Source of the DNA: Planctomycetota bacterium
Lineage (GTDB): Bacteria > Planctomycetota > OFTM77
DNA: 64,000 nt
Direction: 5' to 3'
Assembly (NCBI GenBank): GCA_029260795.1
Contig: JAJDCO010000081.1
Coordinates: 62,001-126,000 of the forward strand
In this document: positions 55,709-64,000 of the stretch, piece after piece
Layout of the letters: each line of letters opens with the position of its first letter
Numbering within the stretch: position 1 is the first letter of the stretch
Translations under genes and position numbers: made by a program
The notes under the pieces: model-generated
Seen by the model: the letters and a program-made list of their open reading frames with translations, nothing else
What the model was told of the DNA's origin: nothing
Database searches by the model: none

Positions 55709-56710
55709 GTGCTGGATGTGGCTGTCATCGGTGCCGGGTTCGCGGGGCTGAGCTGTGCTCAGCGGTTGGCGAGCCATGGGCAACGGGTCGCGGTGCTGGA
55801 GAAGGCCCCGCGGCTAGGAGGTCGGTTGGCGACCCTCGTCGTCGAGGGACAGACGATCGACTGCGGGGCTCCGTTCTTCGTCGCGCAGGATGCCGGCTTC
55901 CGGGCTTTCGTCGACGAGCTGATCGCACACGGCGTCTCGAAGCGCTGGACGGGGCGGCTGGGGCGCGTCGATGAACGCGGTCTGCACGATCTCGACGACG
56001 GTATCGATCGATTCATCTGCCCGGACGGCATGCCGGACATTGGCCGATTCCTGGCGCGCGACCTCGATCTCCGCCTGGGCGCGAGTGCCGCGCGCTTGGA
56101 GCTGAGCTCCGAGCGGTGGACGATTCACCTCGACGCTGGCGAAACGGTCGAGGCGGCCGCGGTGGTACTGGCACTGCCCACACCGGTCGCGACCCAGCTT
56201 CTCGAGACGCTGCCGCCGGGCCCTCTCGCGTCCGTGAGCTCGGTTCACGAGCCCCTGGCCCGGATCGAGTATGACCCGATCATCGCGGCCATCTCGATGT
56301 ACGAGAGCTCGATCGTGCTGCCGACCTACGAGGGCATCGTGGTCCGCAACGACGGGCCGTTGGAGTGGATCGGCGTCGACAGCGCACTGCGAGCCGATGC
56401 GAAGTATCCGGCGCTGGTGATCCATGGCTGGGGCTGGTGGAGCCGAGAGATGATGGGAGTGACCGACGACGTGGCACTCTCCGACCTGCTCTTTGAAGCC
56501 GGGCGGATCCTCGGGGACTGGGTAGAGCTCCCCCGGGCGCGACATCTTCAGCGCTGGCGCTTTGCGGGACCGGCTCAGCGCCTCGACCGATTCTGGCTCG
56601 CGACCGACGCCGGGCCTCGCCTCGGAGCGTGCGGCGACTTCGGGCCGGTCAAGGACCTCGAAGGCGCCTGGCGCTCGGGGGTGGGGCTGGCGGCGGAGCT
56701 CGGTGCCTGA
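55709..56710 (+). CDS. FAD-dependent oxidoreductase (renalase/amine-oxidase type)
   Basis: From a GTG at 55709 with AGGAGGAG 5 nt upstream, the 333 residues open LDVAVIGAGFAGLSCAQRL (Rossmann dinucleotide-binding), then VLEKAPRLGGRLATLVVEG (the second FAD-binding region of amine oxidases). The C-terminus has LGACGDFGPVKDLEGAWRSGVGLA, the FAD-contact motif. It resembles bacterial renalase-like proteins, which oxidise reduced nicotinamide isomers or amines. The substrate is unknown. It follows the sulfatase-like gene on the same strand with a 207-bp gap. Confidence 0.85.
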   Translation: MLDVAVIGAGFAGLSCAQRLASHGQRVAVLEKAPRLGGRLATLVVEGQTIDCGAPFFVAQDAGFRAFVDELIAHGVSKRWTGRLGRVDERGLHDLDDGIDRFICPDGMPDIGRFLARDLDLRLGASAARLELSSERWTIHLDAGETVEAAAVVLALPTPVATQLLETLPPGPLASVSSVHEPLARIEYDPIIAAISMYESSIVLPTYEGIVVRNDGPLEWIGVDSALRADAKYPALVIHGWGWWSREMMGVTDDVALSDLLFEAGRILGDWVELPRARHLQRWRFAGPAQRLDRFWLATDAGPRLGACGDFGPVKDLEGAWRSGVGLAAELGA

Positions 56711-56901
56711 AGGGACGGCGGCAGCCGACAGGAGACCTGGGTCGGAATCGGAGTTAGAATGCGCGCTCGATCTGAGGAGAGACTCCTCGGATCCCCCGCG
56801 AAACCGGGCGATACAGGCGCTGGCCCCCATCTGACGGAGACCCCCGATGAGACGCTTCCGACCGAGTCGTTCGAGCTGAGAAAAAACTCTCGGCTCCCTC
56901 A

Positions 56902-56929
56902 TTGACCCGCGGAAGACATCTGGTACAGT
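56902..56929 (+). promoter_or_regulatory. Candidate sigma-70 promoter with extended -10
   Basis: TTGACC (56902-56907), a 16-bp spacer and TACAGT (56924-56929) preceded by TGG (extended -10). Transcription would start near 56936. A terminator follows 6 nt later, so the primary product would be an RNA of about 30 nt unless the terminator is read through. Confidence 0.55.
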
Positions 56930-56941
56930 GCACGTATCAAA

Positions 56942-56968
56942 GGCGCTGCGGCGAGCAGCGCCTTTTTT
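56942..56968 (+). terminator. Intrinsic terminator or attenuator upstream of valS
   Basis: A perfect 8-bp stem GGCGCTGC/GCAGCGCC with a 5-nt loop, followed by six T (56963-56968). It lies directly downstream of a promoter and 246 bp before the valS start. Confidence 0.88.
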
Positions 56969-57213
56969 CGTTGGTTCCGCCCCCCTCCTCTGCTCGATGA
57001 GATCCCACGGTGCCCCGGGGCCCACCGGATCCTCGATCCCGAGAGCCTCGGAGCCTCCGGAAGCACCAGGTGACCCGTCACCTCTTCCTTCCGGTCATTG
57101 ACGGGCTGATAACGCCCGCTCCCTCTGGTATCGTTCGATCCCTTCCAAGAAGGCCCTCTACCGGTGGAGGGCCCATCTGTCCCCGGATCATGAGGCGAGA
57201 GAAGATCGCAGCC

Positions 57214-59964
57214 ATGTCTCAGGAGCTGAGCAAGACGTACGACCCGAAGGCGGTGGAGCAAGCCGCCTACGCGAAGGAGCTCGAAGCCCAGGCCTTTCAT
57301 GCCGACCCGTCGGCCGGAGGCCCGTCGTACACGATCGTCATCCCGCCTCCGAATGTGACGGGCTCCCTGCACATGGGGCACGCCCTGGACAACACGCTCC
57401 AGGATATCCTGATCCGCTGGCGGCGCATGGAAGGTCGCAACACGCTTTGGGTTCCGGGCGTCGACCATGCCGGCATCGCGACCCAGACGGTGGTCGAGAA
57501 GAAGCTGCTGGCCGAGACCGGTAAGACGCGTCACGAGATCGGCCGCGAGAAGCTGGTCGAGTCGATCTGGGAGTGGAAGGGCAAGTACGGCGATCGGATC
57601 TTGAATCAGCTCCACGGCCTGGCGGCGAGCTGTGATTGGGATCGGACGCGCTTCACGCTCGACGACATGTGCGCCCAGGCGGTGCGCCAGATCTTCTTCG
57701 ACCTGTTTCGGGACGGGCACATCTACCGCGGCAAGCGCCTGGTGAACTGGGACCCGGCCACGCAGACCGCCTTGGCCGACGACGAGGTCGAGCACCAGGC
57801 GATGACGTCGAAGTTCTACCACCTGCGCTACCCGCTCACCTCCGGGGACGGGCACGTGGTGGTGGCCACCACTCGTCCCGAGACGATGCTGGGCGACACG
57901 GCGGTGGCGGTGCATCCCGACGACGCACGTTATCAAAAGCTCATCGGGCAGACCGTCACGCTCCCCTTGATGAACCGGGAGATCCCGATCATCGCCGATC
58001 ATTGGGCGGACCCGACCAAGGGCTCCGGCTGTGTGAAGATCACGCCCGCCCACGACCCGAACGACTACGAGGTCGGCCTGCGGCACGACCTCCCGATGAT
58101 CAACGTGATGCATCCCGACGCGCGCATCAACGAGAACGGCGGCGCCTACGACGGGCTCGATCGCTACGAGGCGCGAAAGCGCGTGGTCGCGGATCTCGAG
58201 AAGCTCGATCTCATTGAGAAGATCGAGGAGATCGAGAATGAGATCGGCCACTCGTATCGCAGCCATGCGGCCATCGAGCCGTATCTGAGCGATCAGTGGT
58301 TCGTGGCCGTGAAGAGCCTGGCCGCTCCCGCGATCGAGGCCGCCCAGGACGGGCGACTGCGCTTTCATCCCGAGCGCTACACGCGCACTTACCTCGATTG
58401 GCTCGAGAACCTGCGCGACTGGTGCATCAGCCGACAGCTCTGGTGGGGTCATCGCATTCCCATCTGGCATGCCGAAGGCGGCGACGAGTCGGCGTTCGAG
58501 AAGGCCTTCGGCTCGGACGATCAGTCCGTCTACCGGCGCACCGAGACCGATGACGGATGGCTGGTCTGCTCGATGCGTGACCTCCGAGGCGACGAGGTGG
58601 CCGGGGTGACGTTGGAGCGTGATCCGGACGTGCTCGACACCTGGTTCAGCTCCGCGCTCTGGCCGTTCAGCACGCTCGGCTGGCCCGAGAAGACGCCGGA
58701 GCTCGCCACCTATTATCCGACCAACACGCTCGTGACCGCGCGCGACATCATCACCCTGTGGGTGTCGCGGATGGTGATGTTCGGTCTCTATGGCGCCGGC
58801 GATCTGCCGTTCACCGACGTGTTCATTCACGCGACGATCCTCGACGGCGAAGGTCAGCGAATGAGCAAGTCGAAGGGCAACGGCGTCGACCCGCTCGACA
58901 TCATCGAGACCTACGGCGCCGACGCGATGCGGTTCACGCTCGCGCACATGACGACCGACACACAGGACATTCGCCTCCCGATCGATCGCGATGAGCAAGG
59001 GCGCAATACGTCCAAGCGCTTCGAGAGCGGCCGCAACTTCTGCAACAAGCTCTGGAATGCCTCGCGATTCGCGATGATGAATCTCGAAGGCGTCGGGTGT
59101 GAGACCCTCGACATCGCCCAGCTCCCGGTCGAAGATCGCTGGATCCTGTCGCGCCTCCAGAAGCGCATTCGCGAGGCGCAGTCCGCCCTCGAGGCATTCA
59201 CCTTCCATCCTGCCATCGACGGCCTCCGCGAGTTCTTCTGGAACGAGCTGTGCGATTGGTACCTCGAGATCATCAAGTCGCGGGTGAAGGAAGGCGGCAC
59301 CAGCGGGCAAGCCGCCCTCCAGGTCCTCGCCACCTGCCTCGACCGATCGCTGCGGCTCCTGCATCCCTTCATCCCGCTCATCACCGAGACGATCTGGTGG
59401 AACCTGAACGCGATCGTGCCGAAGCGCGGCCTGCCGGGCGTGGATGAGCTCGACTCGCCTGAGCTGCTCGTGAAGGCCCCCTGGCCGCAGGAGCGCGCGG
59501 CACTCGTGGACGAGGAAGCCGAGCGACAGGTCGAGCACATGATCGCCATCACCCGCGCCGTGCGCGAGGTGCGCAGCGAGCACAAGGTCGCGCCCAAGGC
59601 GCTCGTCCCCCTCGTCATCGGCGCGGCGTCACTGGACGGCATCGAGACGGCCGGTCACATCGTTCGCGAGATGTGCGGCGTGTCGGAGATTCAGCTCGAC
59701 GCTTCCGAGCCCTCGGCGGCCGACGCGGCAACCTTCCGCCTGGACGGGATCGAGTATCGTGTCCCCGGAATCGTCGACGCCGATGCCGAGCGCCAGCGCC
59801 TCGAGAAGCAGCTCCAGAAGCTCCGCGGCGAGGAGAAGGCGCTTCAAGGACGCCTCTCGAATGCCGGCTACGTCGACCGCGCCCCGGCGCATCTCGTCCA
59901 GGAGTCCAAAGACCGCCTCGCCCAGGTACAAGCCGAGATTACCGACATCGCGGCTCGGGTCTGA
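57214..59964 (+). CDS. valS: Valyl-tRNA synthetase
   Basis: The 916-residue class I enzyme charges tRNA-Val. It has PPPNVTGSLHMGHAL (HMGH signature), the CP1 editing domain with VATTRPETMLGDTAVAVHP and SGCVKITPAHDPND, the WWGHRIPIW segment, GQRMSKSKGNGVDP (KMSKS), the tRNA anticodon-binding region, and a C-terminal coiled coil (ADAERQRLEKQLQKLRGEEKALQGRL) typical of ValRS. Length is normal. I take the ATG at 57214; one at 57190 in frame adds eight residues but has no ribosome site. The gene is preceded by a long structured leader. Confidence 0.97.
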   Translation: MSQELSKTYDPKAVEQAAYAKELEAQAFHADPSAGGPSYTIVIPPPNVTGSLHMGHALDNTLQDILIRWRRMEGRNTLWVPGVDHAGIATQTVVEKKLLAETGKTRHEIGREKLVESIWEWKGKYGDRILNQLHGLAASCDWDRTRFTLDDMCAQAVRQIFFDLFRDGHIYRGKRLVNWDPATQTALADDEVEHQAMTSKFYHLRYPLTSGDGHVVVATTRPETMLGDTAVAVHPDDARYQKLIGQTVTLPLMNREIPIIADHWADPTKGSGCVKITPAHDPNDYEVGLRHDLPMINVMHPDARINENGGAYDGLDRYEARKRVVADLEKLDLIEKIEEIENEIGHSYRSHAAIEPYLSDQWFVAVKSLAAPAIEAAQDGRLRFHPERYTRTYLDWLENLRDWCISRQLWWGHRIPIWHAEGGDESAFEKAFGSDDQSVYRRTETDDGWLVCSMRDLRGDEVAGVTLERDPDVLDTWFSSALWPFSTLGWPEKTPELATYYPTNTLVTARDIITLWVSRMVMFGLYGAGDLPFTDVFIHATILDGEGQRMSKSKGNGVDPLDIIETYGADAMRFTLAHMTTDTQDIRLPIDRDEQGRNTSKRFESGRNFCNKLWNASRFAMMNLEGVGCETLDIAQLPVEDRWILSRLQKRIREAQSALEAFTFHPAIDGLREFFWNELCDWYLEIIKSRVKEGGTSGQAALQVLATCLDRSLRLLHPFIPLITETIWWNLNAIVPKRGLPGVDELDSPELLVKAPWPQERAALVDEEAERQVEHMIAITRAVREVRSEHKVAPKALVPLVIGAASLDGIETAGHIVREMCGVSEIQLDASEPSAADAATFRLDGIEYRVPGIVDADAERQRLEKQLQKLRGEEKALQGRLSNAGYVDRAPAHLVQESKDRLAQVQAEITDIAARV

Positions 59965-60457
59965 CCGGACGGTTCCGGACGTCGGACGGCGATACTCGAG
60001 TGGACTGGATCGAATCGAGTCGGAGCTCGACGTGATTCGTCCCCTCGGGCCGACTCGTTGGGAGCGAATTCCCACCAGGCGAAAGCCTGGCCTCCGAGGA
60101 AGCGCAGCCTCCGATTTGGCGGTTCAACTCCCCACCGTCTTGCCTGGCCTCCCAGAACTCGACAGATTCTCGGCGGCTCGGGAGCCCCGATGCCATGAGC
60201 ATTCATGGGAAACTGGGCCGGCATTCCGAATGGACTCAGCTTCATTCGGGTTGCGGGCGCCAAAGTTCCTTTGATAATATCCGCTGGATGCCGGGCAGCC
60301 TTGTTGCCCGACCCACGACAACTCGCGACGTCATTCCGGTCCTGAGGCCGCCGTAATCGGCTCGCCCCCGTGGCCGCTCCAACGATCGGGAAGCGTTGGA
60401 TTCGGGAAGAAGCACTTCACCTTGCCCTCGCCAAGGCGAAGTGGTGGGGGAGTGCAG
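59965..60457. other. 493-bp intergenic gap with a repeat relative
   Basis: No gene is supported. It holds a diverged member of the GCCTCCGAG hairpin family (60070-60114) and CGAATG (60228) inverted as CATTCG (60244). The last 30 bp contain GGGGGAG, the ribosome site of the next gene. Confidence 0.5.
60070..60114. repeat. Diverged relative of the GCCTCCGAG hairpin repeat
   Basis: It keeps CCCACC, then a hairpin, then GGCCTCCGAGG and a second GCCTCCGA. The hairpin stem is AGGC-gaaa-GCCT instead of CGAAT-ga-ATTCG, so pairing is kept although the stem sequence differs. Confidence 0.65.
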
Positions 60458-60748
60458 ATGGAATGGAACATCTCCGGCGGGCTCTGGGTCCCGCTCACGC
60501 TCGTGGTCGTCGCACTGGGTGCCTTCTTGGCCTATCTGCGCTTCGACACCAAGACGCGTCATGGCCCCCAGGGCCATGGGGTCGACATCCTGGCGTTCTT
60601 CTTCGCACCGCTGATCGCGTTGACAGTCCTCTTGCTGCTCGATCTGGTGTGCCTGGTGCTGATGCCGGTCTACCTCCTCTACCGAGCAGCTCGTCGATTC
60701 GTGGCGGGACCGGCTCCGGTCACTCCCGAGGCGACCGAGAGCTTCTGA
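60458..60748 (+). CDS. Small membrane protein, two predicted helices
   Basis: The 96 residues contain two hydrophobic segments, GLWVPLTLVVVALGAFLAYL (about 7-26) and ILAFFFAPLIALTVLLLLDLVCLVLMPVYLL (about 44-74), and a soluble Pro/Thr/Glu tail. GGGAG is 6 nt before the ATG. No family is recognised. It ends 18 bp before the convergent deacetylase stop. Confidence 0.7.
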   Translation: MEWNISGGLWVPLTLVVVALGAFLAYLRFDTKTRHGPQGHGVDILAFFFAPLIALTVLLLLDLVCLVLMPVYLLYRAARRFVAGPAPVTPEATESF

Positions 60749-60766
60749 CGAGGCGGCGAAGGTCAC

Positions 60767-61675
60767 TCAAGAACGGTTCGAGGGCGCGGGCCAGAGCCGC
60801 AGCGACTCTTCGGCCGTCGTGAAGTGAATGCCCACGACATCCGCCGTGCTCGCCGCGTAGCCACCGGCGAGCACGATGACGATCGGAGCGCCCAGCTGTT
60901 GCACCCATTCGAGGACGAGGCGGTCGCGTCTTCGAAGCCCGTCGAGCGTGAGGCTCAGGCCACCCAGTTGATCGAGGCGGTAAGGGTCGGCACCGGCCAG
61001 GTAGAAGACAAGATCGGGATCGTGTCGCGAGGCGATCGTCGCGAGTGCGCTCGCGAGCTGCTCGAGATAGACCTCGTCGCCGGCACCGTCCTCGAGGCCG
61101 ATGTCGAGGTCGCCGCTCTCCTTGATCGGGTAGTTGTTCTCCTGATGCATGGAGAACGTGAAGACTCTCGGCTCGTCTTGGAAGAGGCGCGCATTGCCAT
61201 TGCCCTGATGGACGTCGCAGTCGATGAGCGCGATCCGAGACGCCCGACATTCGACCAACGCGGTCCGGGCGGCGAGGGCGACGTCATTGATGAGGCAGAA
61301 GCCTTCGGGGTGATCCGCGAAAGCGTGATGAAAGCCACCGCCGAGGTTCATGCCGCAACCGGAGTCCTCGCTGGCCCGCATCGCTGCCAGCGTTCCCCCG
61401 GTGTGGAGCCGGTAGCCCTCGACGACTCGGGCATTGATTGGCGCCTCGAGGAGCGGATCGATCACCGGATCGCCTTCGGGGATCGCGGCCAGACGATCGA
61501 CGTAATCATCGGAGTGCACGAGGCGGAGCTCTTCGAATGAAACCGGCCGCGGCACGAGGAACTCTGCTCCGAGCTCCGACCGCAGCCGCTCGGCGAGCAA
61601 TCGATACTTCTCGATCGGAAACACGTGCACGCCCCAGTCGAAGGCGTAACCGGGGTGATGGACGAAGATCGTCAT
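60767..61675 (-). CDS. Histone deacetylase-family protein (class IV/AcuC-like)
   Basis: The 302-residue protein has the arginase-fold zinc site of the HDAC family: H116/H117 in GGGFHHAFADHPEGF, D154 and H156 in LIDCDVHQGNG, and D230 in YLAGADPYRLD. The LDIGLEDGAGDEVYL and IVLAGGYA segments are typical of bacterial members. It should remove acetyl or other acyl groups from lysines or from polyamines. The ATG at 61675 is the family start; upstream codons lack similarity. It is divergent from the membrane protein gene at 61859. Confidence 0.93.
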   Translation of the reverse strand: MTIFVHHPGYAFDWGVHVFPIEKYRLLAERLRSELGAEFLVPRPVSFEELRLVHSDDYVDRLAAIPEGDPVIDPLLEAPINARVVEGYRLHTGGTLAAMRASEDSGCGMNLGGGFHHAFADHPEGFCLINDVALAARTALVECRASRIALIDCDVHQGNGNARLFQDEPRVFTFSMHQENNYPIKESGDLDIGLEDGAGDEVYLEQLASALATIASRHDPDLVFYLAGADPYRLDQLGGLSLTLDGLRRRDRLVLEWVQQLGAPIVIVLAGGYAASTADVVGIHFTTAEESLRLWPAPSNRS

Positions 61676-61858
61676 TTGGCCGCTCCTCGTTGACTCGGGC
61701 CGCAGTGTATCAGGGCACCTGTTCGGCACGACCCTCGCCTTGGTAGAGTCAAAGCCTCGGGCCGCAGCCAGGAGGAGCCAGCCCGCGAAGAATCGCCCGC
61801 TCCGGAGCCATTCGCTGCGGGGTTTTCCTCCACGGAATCACGCTTCGGAGGTCATCCG

Positions 61859-62386
61859 ATGAAGAGCTCCGCGAAGACGGATCCAACTCGCAGCGTCATC
61901 GCGCCACTCCCGTGTCGACTCCCGTGTCGACTCTTGGGCCGACTCTTGGGCCGACTCTTCGAGCTGCTCGGTGGCATCTTCTTTCCGCTCTTCTGGGTCT
62001 TTTGGGCAGAGACAACCTGGGTCGACGGGCTTCAGCCCGGCCTATCGGTGCTGACGGGCATCGTGGTCGCCGCGTACTGCCTGAACCTGCTCAAGCCGGG
62101 GTTTTTCCTCGCCCCCTTGCTGAACGGTGCCGCATTCGTTTCTGCGACTTGGGGCTTGGCCATGTCGGCATTCGGCATGGTCGCGCTTATCGCGATCACG
62201 CATCCGATCGCATTGTTGTTCCTCACGCCCTTCCTGACCGCTTGGAGCTATCGCGCCGGAGCGCGGCGAGCCGCCCACGATTGGCAAGACCGGCCGAGGG
62301 CCCAAAAGCTGGGCGCGATCGTCTTCGCCATCCTGGTGTTCGTGCTTCCATTTGTCTTGATCAAGCACACGATCATCGTGAGCTGA
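61859..62386 (+). CDS. Membrane protein of unknown function with an N-terminal tetrapeptide repeat
   Basis: The 175 residues have about four hydrophobic segments (about 38-50, 62-80, 95-120 and 150-172), starting after an unusual leader PCRLPCRLLGRLLGRL. GGAGGT lies 7 nt before the ATG. The leader is encoded by four 12-bp tandem units (61909-61956). I do not recognise the family. A frame with equal length in this region lacks hydrophobic segments and is rejected. Confidence 0.65.
   Translation: MKSSAKTDPTRSVIAPLPCRLPCRLLGRLLGRLFELLGGIFFPLFWVFWAETTWVDGLQPGLSVLTGIVVAAYCLNLLKPGFFLAPLLNGAAFVSATWGLAMSAFGMVALIAITHPIALLFLTPFLTAWSYRAGARRAAHDWQDRPRAQKLGAIVFAILVFVLPFVLIKHTIIVS
61909..61956 (+). repeat. 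Four 12-bp tandem units (2 + 2)
   Basis: CCCGTGTCGACT occurs twice (61909, 61921) and CTTGGGCCGACT twice (61933, 61945). Each unit keeps the frame and yields PCRL or LGRL residues in the N-terminus of the membrane protein. Confidence 0.9.
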
Positions 62387-62435
62387 CAACGGCCTAGCCG
62401 CGAGGGCATTGAACGAGGGGAGTATTCGCCCGTTC

Positions 62436-62525
62436 CGCTTGCTTCGCGCGCGGTTCCGGTTGGGCGCGTTGCCGGCGCCATGGGCCGCTTGCTTCGCGGC
62501 GCGGTTCCCTGCGGCGCGGTTCCTG
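62436..62525. repeat. GC-rich short-repeat patch upstream of the TetR gene
   Basis: CCGCTTGCTTCGCG is present at 62436 and 62485; GCGCGGTTCC at 62448, 62499 and 62513. The patch lies between the membrane protein stop and the TetR operator, and is otherwise featureless. Confidence 0.7.
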
Positions 62526-62585
62526 GCTGCCACGGCTCCCCGCTTGAGGCCACCGGCTTCCCCTGGTAGAACGAAGCGTCAGTTT

Positions 62586-62600
62586 TTGACGTTTCGTCAA
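62586..62600. promoter_or_regulatory. Inverted-repeat operator candidate for the TetR regulator
   Basis: TTGACG-TTT-CGTCAA is a perfect 15-bp palindrome directly before the AGGAG ribosome site. A further CGTCA half-site (62577-62581) pairs with the same TGACG, making a three-half-site array. This is a typical autoregulation layout for TetR-type genes. Confidence 0.7.
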
Positions 62601-62609
62601 AGGAGCGCC

Positions 62610-63320
62610 ATGTCCGTCCGGGAACGCAAGAAGCGACAGATCGAAGAGCGAGCCGACCTCGTGCTCGACGTCGCTCGCCACCTCTTCATCGAGCGCGGAT
62701 TCCACGGGGTCACCATGGACCGCATCGCGAAAGCCTGCGAGTACTCCAAGGGCACGATCTACGGACACTTCCCCAACAAGGAAGAAGTCGTCGTCGCCCT
62801 AGCCTCCCGGGCCGTGCAGCGCACCCATCAGCTCTTCGAGCGCGCCGCTCGTTTCTCGGGACGCTCCCGGGAACGCATGTGCGCCCTCGGCGAGTCCTAT
62901 GCGAGCTTCGTGCAGAACGAGCCGGAGGACTTCCGCTTCTGGCTGATGCTCCGACCCGACGCGCTCCGCGACAAGATCTCCTCCGAGCGCCAGGAGGCTT
63001 TCCTGACCGGCGAGCAGGCGTGCATGAGCATCGTCGATGGTGTCGTGCGCGACGCGCTGGCGGAGGGCGATCTCGTGCTCCAACCCGACCAGACGGCCGG
63101 CGACATCGGCTTCGGGCTGTGGTCCCTGAGCTTTGGCGCCTACTCCCTCGCCGACTCCAACGACTTCGTCCACGGCCTGACGGGATCCGGAGTCTTCCCG
63201 TCCGTTCGACGTCACGGACATGCCTTGATGGATGGCTACGGCTGGCAGCCCCTCTTTGCGCAATGGGACTACGCGAGCACCTACGCGCGCATCGAGGCCG
63301 AGGTCTTCACCCATGACTAG
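62610..63320 (+). CDS. TetR-family transcriptional regulator
   Basis: The 236 residues begin with a TetR-type helix-turn-helix: ILDVARHLFIERGF-like DVARHLFIERGFHGVTM, then DRIAKACEYSKGTIYGHFPNKEEV (about 35-60). The rest is an all-helical ligand-binding domain. AGGAG is 4 nt before the ATG. The gene overlaps the efflux adaptor gene by 8 bp and the operator is upstream of both, so it most likely represses its own efflux operon. Confidence 0.93.
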   Translation: MSVRERKKRQIEERADLVLDVARHLFIERGFHGVTMDRIAKACEYSKGTIYGHFPNKEEVVVALASRAVQRTHQLFERAARFSGRSRERMCALGESYASFVQNEPEDFRFWLMLRPDALRDKISSERQEAFLTGEQACMSIVDGVVRDALAEGDLVLQPDQTAGDIGFGLWSLSFGAYSLADSNDFVHGLTGSGVFPSVRRHGHALMDGYGWQPLFAQWDYASTYARIEAEVFTHD

Positions 63321-64000
63321 GACGCTGCCCGACAGCTCGAGCCCACCCCCGACGAAGAAGCTCACGCGATCGCCTTGGGTCTGGGGGGCTCTCGTCATCC
63401 TGCTCGTCGCGGCGAGCTGGTGGATCCTCACTCGAGTCCTCTCGGCCCGCTCCGATTCGGACGCCCCTTCGGTCTCCCGTGCACTTCCCGTTTCCACGAT
63501 CGTGGTGGAAGAGTCCGATGGTTGGACGGTCCGTCGCGAGCTCACCGGAGAGATCGTCGCTCGTCGCAGCGCCGATCTCTCCTTCGATCGAACGGCACGC
63601 CTGGTCGAGATCCGGGTCGACGACGGTGACGAGGTCGTCGAGGGCCAGCTCTTGGCTCGCCTCGACGCTCGCCGACTCGAAGCGCGACAAGAAGACCTCG
63701 TCGCGCAACGATCGGAGCATGCCGCGCGGCTGGAAGAGATGCGGGCCGGACCGCGCGCCGAGACCATCGCGGCCGCCCACGCTCAGGTCGACGAGGCGAA
63801 GGCCGAGGTCGCCTTTCTCGATCTCCAGACCGAACGACGCCGAAGGCTCGCCGAGGACGGGACGATCTCGAGCGAGAGCTACGACGAGACCCGCTTCCAA
63901 GCCAAAGCGGCACGGGCCCGAGAGGCCTCGGCCCAGAAGAACCTCGACGAGCTCCTCGCCGGAACGCGCAACGAGCAGATTCGAGCCCAGGAAGCCGTCG
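63313..64000 (+). CDS. RND/HlyD-type efflux periplasmic adaptor, N-terminal part (cut by window end)
   Basis: About 229 residues are visible: a short Pro/Ser-rich N-terminus, one membrane helix (SPWVWGALVILLVAASWWIL), then the first lipoyl-like half RELTGEIVARRSADLSFDRTARLVEIRVDDGDEVVEGQLLARLD, and the start of a coiled-coil hairpin (RLEARQEDLVAQRSEHAARLEEM). This is the membrane fusion protein layout. The start overlaps the TetR stop by 8 bp, so the two are an operon. An inner-membrane RND pump would be expected next. Confidence 0.85.
   Translation, partial: MTRTLPDSSSPPPTKKLTRSPWVWGALVILLVAASWWILTRVLSARSDSDAPSVSRALPVSTIVVEESDGWTVRRELTGEIVARRSADLSFDRTARLVEIRVDDGDEVVEGQLLARLDARRLEARQEDLVAQRSEHAARLEEMRAGPRAETIAAAHAQVDEAKAEVAFLDLQTERRRRLAEDGTISSESYDETRFQAKAARAREASAQKNLDELLAGTRNEQIRAQEAV

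Larger units (their letters stand above)
56711..57213 (+). other. 503-bp valS leader region with several hairpins
   Basis: No gene is supported. In order it holds an extended -10 promoter (56902-56929), a terminator (56942-56968), a perfect 6-bp hairpin AGGTGA-CCCG-TCACCT (57068-57083) and a 7-bp hairpin GGCCCTC/GAGGGCC (57152-57173). No T-box consensus (AGGGTGGNACCGCG) is present. Confidence 0.6.

Noticed and set aside
57100..57213. T-box riboswitch controlling valS
   Set aside because: The T-box consensus is absent and no specifier-loop stem with terminator/antiterminator pairing could be drawn.
56899..59583. 894-residue open frame antisense to valS
   Set aside because: It lies opposite a highly conserved gene, has no ribosome site or family motif, and long antisense frames are expected in GC-rich DNA.

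Overview
The window is GC-rich chromosomal DNA from a bacterium, with 45 protein genes (two cut by the window ends), one tRNA, and no phage, transposase or CRISPR. Shine-Dalgarno sites precede most starts, and GTG/TTG starts are frequent. Large exported TPR/HEAT proteins, two CHAT proteases, an NtrY/NtrX-type two-component pair, a sulfatase-superfamily lipoprotein and a DUF1080-type lipoprotein suggest a Planctomycetota-like or other large-genome Gram-negative lineage (Myxococcota or Acidobacteriota are alternatives). This is inference: no ribosomal RNA or marker protein in the window settles it.

Layout. 1-2226 (minus): a replication operon, degenerate DnaA-like protein, tmk, holB. 2491-10104: an exported TPR/metalloprotease protein, then Uup ABC-F, a RecQ-like helicase and a DUF1080-type lipoprotein. 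10105-10968 is a gene-free, repeat-rich gap. 10969-13731: EVE protein and MutM, divergent from a thioesterase and YqgE, then tRNA-Thr(CGT). 13795-22526: exported CHAT-TPR protein, a small exported protein, an exported HEAT-repeat protein with a dead receiver-like domain, and a GT-C glycosyltransferase fused to TPRs. 22683-32120: anmK, NtrX-type regulator, a probably abundant secreted protein, NtrY-type kinase and a LysM protein. 32353-40551: a lipid-methyltransferase-like/Kdo-kinase-like pair, a sulfotransferase-like/aminotransferase pair, a C45 hydrolase, UDP-galactopyranose mutase and a large exported SGNH hydrolase.

40854-49110: a second exported CHAT protein with ten near-identical 126-bp TPR units, a hemerythrin-like protein overlapping an MFS transporter tail to tail, an unknown lipoprotein and Dus. 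49296-53848: a four-gene MacAB-like ABC export operon. 54017-64000: sulfatase-like lipoprotein, FAD oxidoreductase, valS with a structured leader, small membrane proteins, an HDAC-family deacetylase, and a TetR-controlled efflux operon leaving the window.

Functional themes are envelope biogenesis and turnover (AnmK, LysM, UGM, ABC export, lipoproteins, exported TPR/CHAT proteins), genome maintenance (DnaA-like, HolB, Tmk, Uup, RecQ-like, MutM) and tRNA function (ValRS, Dus, tRNA-Thr). The most unusual items are the degenerate DnaA homologue, the exported CHAT and pseudo-receiver proteins, the tandem TPR array, a hairpin-containing intergenic repeat present in related forms at three sites, and a promoter fused directly to a terminator upstream of valS.
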